64,000 bases of DNA from Muricea muricata (Eukaryota; Cnidaria; Anthozoa; Malacalcyonacea; Plexauridae). Positions 57,202-64,000 of the stretch are shown here, one piece after another; within the stretch, counting starts at the first letter, position 1, and each line of letters begins with the position of its first letter. Both the position numbers and the translations under genes were made by a program. The notes under the pieces were generated by a model, which saw only the letters and a program-made list of their open reading frames with translations, did no database searches and was not told where the DNA came from. The stretch covers positions 30,392,421-30,456,420 of the forward strand of contig OY979716.1 in the NCBI GenBank assembly GCA_963855995.1. The letters are read 5' to 3'.

Positions 57202-57584
57202 ATTGAACAGAAATGACACGTCACAACTCACCAGCTCAGAATGTGCAGAATGCATTCGGGTGATGCTTGAAAGCGCGTTTCTAAATTTTAGAAGTAACGC
57301 TTTAAGCGTATTAGAATTGGTGGAACGGGTGAAATAACAACCACGCAAAGTAAAATTACAATAATATAGCGCGCGCGCGCGCTTCAAGCTACCACATATA
57401 CATTATATAAAGATCTTAAAAACTTTCAGCAAAAGTACTTTAGCCTACAAATATATAAAGATTAGCTCTATATATAATGGAATGATATTTTAAGAAGCAC
57501 CATAACAATTTGGAAGGCTTCATTGCCAAGTAAACTAATACTAACAAATCCTAAGTCGTACAAACCATTGATAAAAAAACTCAG

Positions 57585-57847
57585 ACAATCAGTGACATTG
57601 AAATTTGGGACACTTAGATCAATTAGAAATTTTTTTAAGCATTTGTAAAAATTCACATGTAAACCCCCCTTCCCCCCCCCCCCCCGTTTCAATGTTGCTA
57701 TATCGGCCATAAAAATTATTGGCGCCATCATACAAGACCATAGCCGTTACTGCTGAAATTTCTCACCACATGAGCAACATTGAAAGGGGGGAAGGGGGTC
57801 AGTTGTATGTTTTGAGCAATCAGTCCAATAATTATGTCACTGATTGT
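57585..57847 (+). mobile_element. MITE family X, copy 2 (263 bp)
   Basis: Same family and orientation as 45389-45648: ends ACAATCAGTGACA / TGTCACTGATTGT, interior with a long C-run, GGCCATAAAAATTATTGGCGCC palindrome and GAAAGGGGGGAAGGGGG. Flanked by AG on both sides. It interrupts exon 3 of the minus-strand acidic gene. Confidence 0.8.
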
Positions 57848-57848
57848 A

Positions 57849-58399
57849 GGTTCATTTCGTTGCTTTGACTCAGGAGTCAATGCATGCTTCCTAGGTTTCT
57901 TTTTCTTGGGAGTACTTGTCATGGTCATAGGGCCAAAATCATATTCTTCATCTACAAGCACATAGCGTACAATAAAGAAACATATATCATTGATTGTTTG
58001 TTTGTATTAAACATAAAATAATATGTATTTCAGTATTTGTATCGCATCATGTATGAAAACATTCTGAAACTCACCTGGTGAAACAAGAATTTCGGTCGTT
58101 GCTGGCACAGAAACCACAGCCAGTTCGACAAGGTCAACATTCTGATCCCCTTCGTCTACATGAAAAATAATTGTGTATTAAAATATAAAGTCAATCTGAT
58201 ATCTCTTCGTGTGTTTGACCAATAAATACGGCGACTATCAGCACTATTATTCAACAGTATAAATGCACACAAAAATCAAAGGTTATAAAAATTGTTAAAT
58301 ATTACATCAATATGCGCTAAATTTCGTACACGTACCTTCCAAACTCATATTCTGAAGAGAAAGTTCAAGTTCTTCCATTTCAACATCACTTTCGGCCAT
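57849..58399 (-). pseudogene. small acidic/basic protein gene, interrupted
   Basis: Exons 58399-58336 (MAESDVEMEELELSLQNMSLE), 58155-58075 (DEGDQNVDLVELAVVSVPAT) and 57951 downward (DEEYDFGPMTMTS, then TPKKKKPRKHALTPESKQRN) join with GT/AG borders. Acidic first, then a strongly basic stretch that could be a nuclear localisation signal. Exon 3 is cut by MITE X at 57847; beyond it (57584 downward) a frame continues to a stop near 57468. Divergent from the alpha-kinase gene 560 bp away. Family unknown; the MAE/MAD start and size recall the accessory genes of the transposons here. Confidence 0.45.
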
Positions 58400-58961
58400 A
58401 ACTTGAGTATACCCAGAGAACCGCTTAATGTACCAGAGTATGGTGGCCCATCGTTCTCATCGCATATTCAGCATAAATATATATATAAAACCCAAAAATA
58501 TATTTAGGAAATTTAAAAAAAAAGCATAATAAAAATATAAAAAAAATTAAATTATTCTAAAAAAAATAAAGTTAAAAATAAAAAAAGTAATAAAAATATA
58601 ATATAAAAATTATTTTTAAAAAATACAATAAAAACATTAAAAATAAATCTAACATGCGATTCTCGTTTCAAAATCAGAATGAAATTCAACTTTCAAATTC
58701 TGAAAAAGCCCAACGTTTTCATTTGATTTTGGAAAAAAAAACTTTAATTTTAAACACACTGCGAGTTGCGACTTTCGTTTCAAAAATAAAAACCAAATGT
58801 TGTTAAAAAGCCCATCGTTCTCATAGACCATGATGCACCGCGGCCAGATGGTAGATGATGCAGTAGTCCAGTAGACTGAAGACCAGAGCCCAACCTAGTG
58901 CTCGTCTGCTCAGTCTGCTCGACTAAGCGCAAAGTCAACGAAAAAGCAGCTTATATTCAAA

Positions 58962-60808
58962 ATGCCATCTAAAAGAAAAGCAGTTTGGGATAACCTGGCT
59001 CAAAAAATGTCAGCAAAGCGAACCGCAAAAGATGGGCAGAAAGCAAGCGGTAAAACTCCTAATGCGCCGTCTGAAATAATCGTCCAAAGACTCTCATCCG
59101 AGCCAGACAGCAAACAGACGTATAAGCCAATTCAACCACGTGAGTTCATCTCATTTGAATATAAAGAACTCACTCTGCTAAATCTTAAAAAAGCATGTGC
59201 ATCACATTTTAATCTTCCGCCCTCAACGTGCGATGTTCTGGTGTCAAAGAAAGGACCCTCGTGTATGAATATCAATCAGATACCATATCGAAAAGACAAG
59301 GTAAGCAAACAATAATTTATTGCTCTATTTGTTGATCTATTAAGTCTACACAGACATGAAACATATTATCCTATTTCTCATTTGCATAATTATAGTGGAC
59401 CCTTGTACAACAAGCTTTCTTTTATACAAAAATTTTACTGGTATAAAATGTGTTTTCAAACATGACTTCTTAACGTTGCATTTAATGGACATATGTACAA
59501 GCTGGGGGGGGTGCACTCATGGCTAAGCTTGAGTTCAAGGGACAGGCGTGGTTAACTCTGGGTACGAGGTTAAGGGGGGAGCTCATGTGTGAGCCTTTGC
59601 TAAAAATTGTGCAATAATGCATAAAAAAAATGCCCCAGACCCCTTTAATTGGTGATTACTTTACAGTATAGACTTTACCTCGTCCCCCACCAGACCTCCA
59701 TTGGATTATCTTACCTTTTTGCATGGGATTGGTAATATTTTCTGGATTTTTCATTGTCAAGATACCTTACACTAGCCTAGTTGTGTTGCTTCTTGTTCAA
59801 CCCCTCAGTTTTAGACTGCCTGCCTTGTGCATGCATTTGTGCACAGTAATTACAGGCCTTTTCATATTGGCTAGGTATACCTTGTGCGATTTGCATTGTT
59901 GCAAGACCACGATGATGAAGATGATGATGATGATGAGTTGAATACTGAACAGCCACAAACGAGTAGGAAGCAAAATCTTTCAACCCCAGTTCAGTCTGTC
60001 AAGCCAAGTGTGGAGATTACATACCCAGCTTCGATATCTGTGGATGAATTGCTCAAAGCTGGTCGTTTAATTAGACCAAAAGCAAGAAAACTGGTATCAT
60101 TTGAAGTAGAGAAGTTCAACATGGCAACTCGGCAATGGGAGCCAGGAATGAATATCACAGCAATGGTTGACGATGATAAGTTTTCTTCTGGTGGCTTTAG
60201 AGATGCCTTTTTAGCTGTTGAAAAAGGCCCCAGTAAGAAAAAGTGGGTTGTAAAAAAATACAACCTAAATGCATTGAGGATCATCAGTGATACAATAAAG
60301 ACAAGTGTTGAAAACCACACAAGAAAGCAAGTACAGATGAATTCTGTTGCCCATGTCATTGCAAGGAAATTTTCTTCAAAGGTCCCAGAAGAGTTTGGAA
60401 GGTGTTTTACATATAATAACATTTACTATACCCAGCTTGATGGTCGACCTGCAACAATAGAAGAATTTGTTGAAGGTAAATTCGTTAAGCATATTAACAA
60501 TAATGGAGATTGTGTTGATCTTGGTCCAGATTGTGAGATTGATATCAAAACTATCAATGAGAAGGCCCAAGCTCTTGTTCACTTTAGCTATATTGCCACA
60601 GACAACAAGATGATCCTAGTTGATAATCAGGGTTCTGGATTCAGGGTTCTATGACCCAAAAATTGCCACCAAAGACCTCTATGATGAAGATGAGGAAGAA
60701 GCTGAAATATATTTCTGCTGTGGGAACCTGTCAAGTCTGGCTATTGATACATTTATGAAAAATCATGTTTGCAACAAGTATTGTGAGATGTTGGATTTAA
60801 AGCACTGA
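58962..60808 (+). pseudogene. alpha-kinase (MHCK/eEF2K type), one frameshift
   Basis: Exon 1 (58962-59300) starts MPSKRKAVWDNLAQKM and has a conserved-looking module (EFISFEYKELTLLNLKKACA...LPPSTCDVLVSKKGPSC). Exon 2 begins at 59875 (VYLVRFALLQ), passes a DDED run and a linker, then the alpha-kinase fold: VVKKYN (ATP-binding Lys), TIEEFVEGKFVKHINNNGD, EKAQALVHFSY, ILVDNQGSGF, YDPKIATKD, and the zinc-binding end YFCCGNLSSLAID, NHVCNKYCEMLDL. One extra base near 60644-60649, after GSGFR, shifts the frame; the final part reads to TGA at 60808. Otherwise clean. Alpha-kinases phosphorylate Ser/Thr in helical targets. The frameshift could be a sequencing error, in which case this is a working gene. 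Low-copy host gene or expanded family unknown. Confidence 0.75.
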
Positions 60809-61236
60809 GAAACTATACTTAACACTACATTTCATACTTTGTACTTTGTATGACATAACATACTGTATACTAGATTTAGGTGATTCATAGTGGGAAGAAC
60901 ATATAATTTAATTTAAAGGTAGATAATGATTTAAAAGTATATACATATCATACAGTATAACATGATTTATTTTGCATGTACAGATATGTATCTAGGGATG
61001 CACTGGATACTGATTTGCTGGCATACCAGATAATAGTCCAGCAAAGACAAGTAAGGGGAATGCAGTCCAATAACTATCCAGAAAATTTTCTCCGATAATG
61101 GTGCCTATTTTCCTAGAAACTGGTATCCAGCTCATCCCTAGTTATACTGCACATGTACTAATACTGTGACAAGTTTGTATCTTCAGGTATTTATATTACA
61201 AGGGTTTTTATGAAGTGAAATAGAATAATTATGTTA

Positions 61237-62330
61237 GTCACATATGCTCTGATTGTCCATAATGATGTTTCAGAAACAAATATGTGTCTGCTGCATCAGC
61301 TGGTTTGACTTTATCAATTTCTGGGACAATTCGTTCACACTCCCTACAAACATCAGCATCAAGAAAGTCTTCTCCTACATCCATTACCCCTGACAGTTCT
61401 CTAACTTCGTCAAGTGCCTCATCGTTAATGGGTAGACCTGTAAATATGTACCAATATGCCCTATTATTAGTCCATGTTAAAAAATTTGTTAACAAATTTC
61501 AGTTTTTTCAAAAATAGTCTTTTACACACTGTATTCGTCCTTGGCTTACCACATTGTTCGTGACCATAGATTTCAGGAAAATGAAAAACATGATCAGGAA
61601 TTCCCTTTGGCATTTGTGCATCCTTTTGCTGTCTTATCCTGTGGGTGTTCCATGTACATTTGTAGAAAACATCTATTTCCTTTTGAATGACTGGAATGAA
61701 TATGAATGCCAACAAGTCCCTTATTAAAGAGAGAGATATATATATTTTTCAGTGTGTACAAATGTACATACAGGGTATTGCAATATATCATTAATTCATA
61801 TTGACACATTTTCGCTACAGTATTGCTTAAACACCTGAAGGAATTGCATTCTAACAATTGCAAATGTGAGCAACCAGTGTGAATTCTCAAAGTTGTTGTA
61901 CTTGATTTCTTATGGAACTAGAGTGGGGTACCATATCTGAGAAAGTGTTGCAACTGTACCTGTCAGTTTGATTATGTTGATCATAGAAGCCTTGTTCTAA
62001 CAACATATTCAATTGCCTTTTGAAATACTTTTCAAATCTGTGATGCAAATCACGCCACCATCTCTCAATCTGTTGAGAGAGCATTAAAATAAATGGTAAT
62101 TGTAATGTTATACATTATTGTGAATGAATACTTGGTTTCCTAGAATTATTTAGCTACATGTAAAGAATTTTTAAATATGCTTTACCTTATTGCTTGTTGA
62201 TGGGCCAAATTTTACTCCATCTTCTGGATTTCCAATTTCTGGGTGAGACGTTCTAAGGAATGCATGAATAGTTGCTATTGATCCCATTTCTGATCCCTTA
62301 TCCAGTCTTAAATGTCGATTTAATGCTTAA
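61237..62330 (-). pseudogene. integrase-core (IS3EU-like) fragment, 3' half
   Basis: Minus-strand exons: about 62326-62190 (NRHLRLDKGSEMGSIATIHAFL with the second catalytic Asp), 62069-61959 (IERWWRDLHHRFEKYFKRQL with the Glu), about 61720-61553 (LLAFIFIPVIQKEIDVF, WNTHRIRQQK, MPKGIPDHVFHFP) and about 61438-61237 (acidic end, DEALDEVRELSG, HHYGQSEHM). Splice borders fit and no stop interrupts. The exons with the DNA-binding part and first Asp should lie above 62340, but I find none, so the gene is truncated. It is a different lineage from the integrases at 20259 and 30063: this one has IERWWRD where the 20259 gene has RIERLWRD. Confidence 0.65.
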
Positions 62331-62756
62331 CAAAAGAACACAATTGTTAAATAAATCAGTTGCTGTTCAAGTGGTGAATATAAAGCAGACAAAACTATTA
62401 TAAACATTTTAAAACCATTTGGCATAATGTGGCATTTTTAGCTACAATCGTATGCAAAATAAACGAGACACTCCATGCTCCCGCACCCTTGTCAATGTTG
62501 TTTAGTGATTGCTAGCACCGTTTCAGGCCTTCCTTTTTAATTTCAACTTCAAATCACAACATTGCATGGGGGAAAGGGGGATAAGCCTTACAAAATCTGG
62601 ATGGCACGTTTTATTTTGCAAGGGATTGTATTTCAACAGTAAATCTGCACAAGTACCGTAGGTGTAGGAAGTTATGACGCTGAAGGCGTTTAATCCAGAA
62701 CGCCTGATAATGACCCCACTTGCGTATATCAACACATTTCAAAGATTACAATTTAA

Positions 62757-63517
62757 CGTTTCCTAAATAAAGAGGGCTATTACTATCTACAAGCTCGGAA
62801 AAAAGGTCTGTTAACAAAGGCTGACATGAAAAAGAGGAGATTTTTGACACGGAGAATGCAAAAAGAATATTCTCACGACGTATGGACTCAAGATATTGTG
62901 TTTTACCTCGACGGAACGGGATTTGCGTATAAGAGAAATCCCTTGGATCAAGCCTTTGCACCCAAAGCCAGGGTATGGAACAAGAGAAGCGAAGGACTAA
63001 CACCAGGATGTACCGCGAAGGGTCCAAAAAAACTGGGAGTGGTGGTCGAGTGGTAAAGCTGATGGTAGCTCTAAGTTATGACAAGGGCGTGGCCATTTGC
63101 AAAGCTTATGACAAGTTAGATGGCCGTTATTTTGCCAATTTTATTGACGAGAACTTCGAAAGCACGTTTGCCGTTGCAGATAAAAGCCAAATGCGATTAT
63201 GGTTACAAGACGGAGATCCAAGTCAGAATTCAGCAATGGCTTGTGCAGCAATGAATCGGGCAAACTGTGAGCTTCTAAAAATACCTCCGAGAAGTGCTGA
63301 CCTAAACCCCATTGAGACTATTAAACTAGTTTCAGACGCATTGCGTAAGCAAGCTATACGATCGTAAACCACGAAGGAAACACGCGAAGAAATTAAATAT
63401 AAAGTTATCTCTACAATTCAATCTTTACCCATAGAAGTAGCAAATAACGCAATTGCCTCAATGCCAAATCGCGTGGAAGAAATCATTAAGAGGAAAGGAC
63501 AGCGTTTAAGACATTAG
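62757..63517 (+). pseudogene. Tc1-like DDE transposase, second family, truncated
   Basis: Begins at RFLNKEGYYYLQARKKG without the helix-turn-helix part. DDE motifs: VFYLDGTGFAYK (first Asp), LWLQDGDPSQNSA (second Asp), SADLNPIETIK (Glu). Then QSLPIEVANNAIASM and the end RKGQRLRH. A single-base frameshift in the A-run near 63027 and a TAA at 63365-63367 break it; reading continues to 63517. Not closely similar to the Tc1 transposase at 3789. No TIRs recognised. Confidence 0.75.
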
Positions 63518-64000
63518 AACTATCAAACAGCCAAGCACTTTCACGTTGTATATAATTATATCGACAATGTATATGTTGACAATAAAACGCGTACAATATA
63601 ATATGAACTGACTGTTAAACGGACTGTTTAAAAAATAATTACATTCATCTATACTCATATGACTGCGCGTATTTGACGAACAAACCCAAGCTGTCTAAAC
63701 AGGCCGATTAACAACTAAATTAACAATTATATACTTAATAAGTATTTGTGAAACATGAACATGCAATGCACTGTGTATACCATCTCTGTCACTGTGTCAG
63801 TGGTGTCAGTTAGACAGTTCTGAATAATTAATTAAATTAACGCATCACCACAACGGGTCACCGTTTAATACAAGTGCCAAAACAACTGAAGAGAGTACAT
63901 TGGCCGCACATTAAATACATGAGATCTGAGGTTTGTACCGTAATACCATGCTAAAGTAGACGCTTCCATATTTTTTTAGAAACTAACATAATACGACCCG
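63518..64000. other. no gene seen
   Basis: AT-rich, with TAAACGGACTGTTTA-like small palindromes near 63615. No coding region. Confidence 0.4.

Larger units (their letters stand above)
47653..57331. mobile_element. KDZ/Zisupton-like transposon, 9.7 kb, two genes
   Basis: An inverted repeat of about 100 bp, at 47655-47752 and 57222-57329, contains CCGTTCCACCAATTCTAA and GCATTCTGCACATTCTGAGC. Flanks AAATAACC (47645-47652) and AAATAACA (57332-57339) match in 7 of 8 bases, in line with the 8-bp duplication known for Zisupton-type elements. Within it a KDZ transposase on + (from 47804) and a homeodomain/HMG-box gene on - (from 57201) each start just inside an end and converge. Nested inserts (51440-54189 and others) fill the middle. 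Confidence 0.75.

Noticed and set aside
47653-57331. Inverted repeats at 47655 and 57222 as a chance segmental inversion
   Set aside because: Genes start just inside both repeats and converge, flanks match in 7 of 8 bases, and the internal gene is a KDZ transposase, so a transposon is the simpler reading.
1-64000. tRNA, rRNA or snRNA genes
   Set aside because: I looked for clover-leaf and conserved core words and recognised none; a tRNAscan or Infernal run would be needed to exclude them.

Overview
This is an AT-rich, intron-containing metazoan sequence made almost entirely of nested DNA transposons and their debris. Splice signals (GT..AG, short introns), THAP, BEN, PB1, HMG-box, alpha-kinase, RecQ and P2X7-C-like domains, and TE superfamilies such as Kolobok, IS3EU-like, KDZ/Zisupton-like, Tc1, hAT and Harbinger fit an invertebrate. 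My best guess is a cnidarian, probably anthozoan; that guess is inference from protein flavour, not proof. I see no rRNA, tRNA, CRISPR or bacterial-type operon.

Layout. 1-12.2 kb: an old Kolobok-type unit. A Cys-rich gene and a P2X7-C-like zinc gene on + face a degraded Kolobok transposase on -. The transposase is split by a 4.56 kb Tc1-like element (3008-7568, TA duplication, 25-bp TIRs) that carries a transposase and a BEN-domain gene. A hAT-type MITE with an 8-bp duplication and a LINE tail also sit here. 12.2-20.75 kb: an 8.5 kb IS3EU-like element with ~500-bp TIRs and the 6-bp duplication GTGAAC. It holds a HECT-like gene (+) converging on an integrase gene (-); a CR1/L2-like LINE lies in the integrase intron. 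20.8-30 kb: remnants of an adintovirus/Polinton-like element (packaging ATPase, basic core-type protein). The core gene is split by an apparently intact 5.4 kb Kolobok transposon (24166-29600, TTAA duplication). 30-33.6 kb: the start of a second IS3EU-like integrase, then a CACTA-like transposase lacking its 5' end. 35-39 kb: foldback MITEs and a broken RecQ-like helicase. 40-43.9 kb: a broken ankyrin-repeat gene of an uncharacterised, possibly transposase, family on -. 44-47.6 kb: MITEs. 47.65-57.33 kb: a KDZ/Zisupton-like element with a KDZ transposase (+) converging on a homeodomain plus HMG-box gene (-); an inverted-repeat unit containing a PB1 exon is nested inside. 57.8-64 kb: a small acidic gene, an alpha-kinase gene with one frameshift, a third integrase fragment and a second Tc1-like pseudogene.

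How the genes work together. The repeated theme is a two-gene transposon: a transposase on one strand and, on the other, an accessory gene of chromatin, ubiquitin or zinc-binding type. This layout appears in the Kolobok (P2X7-C), IS3EU-like (HECT), KDZ (homeodomain/HMG) and Tc1 (BEN) elements. Most genes are broken; the Kolobok at 24166-29600 is the one that reads intact throughout.
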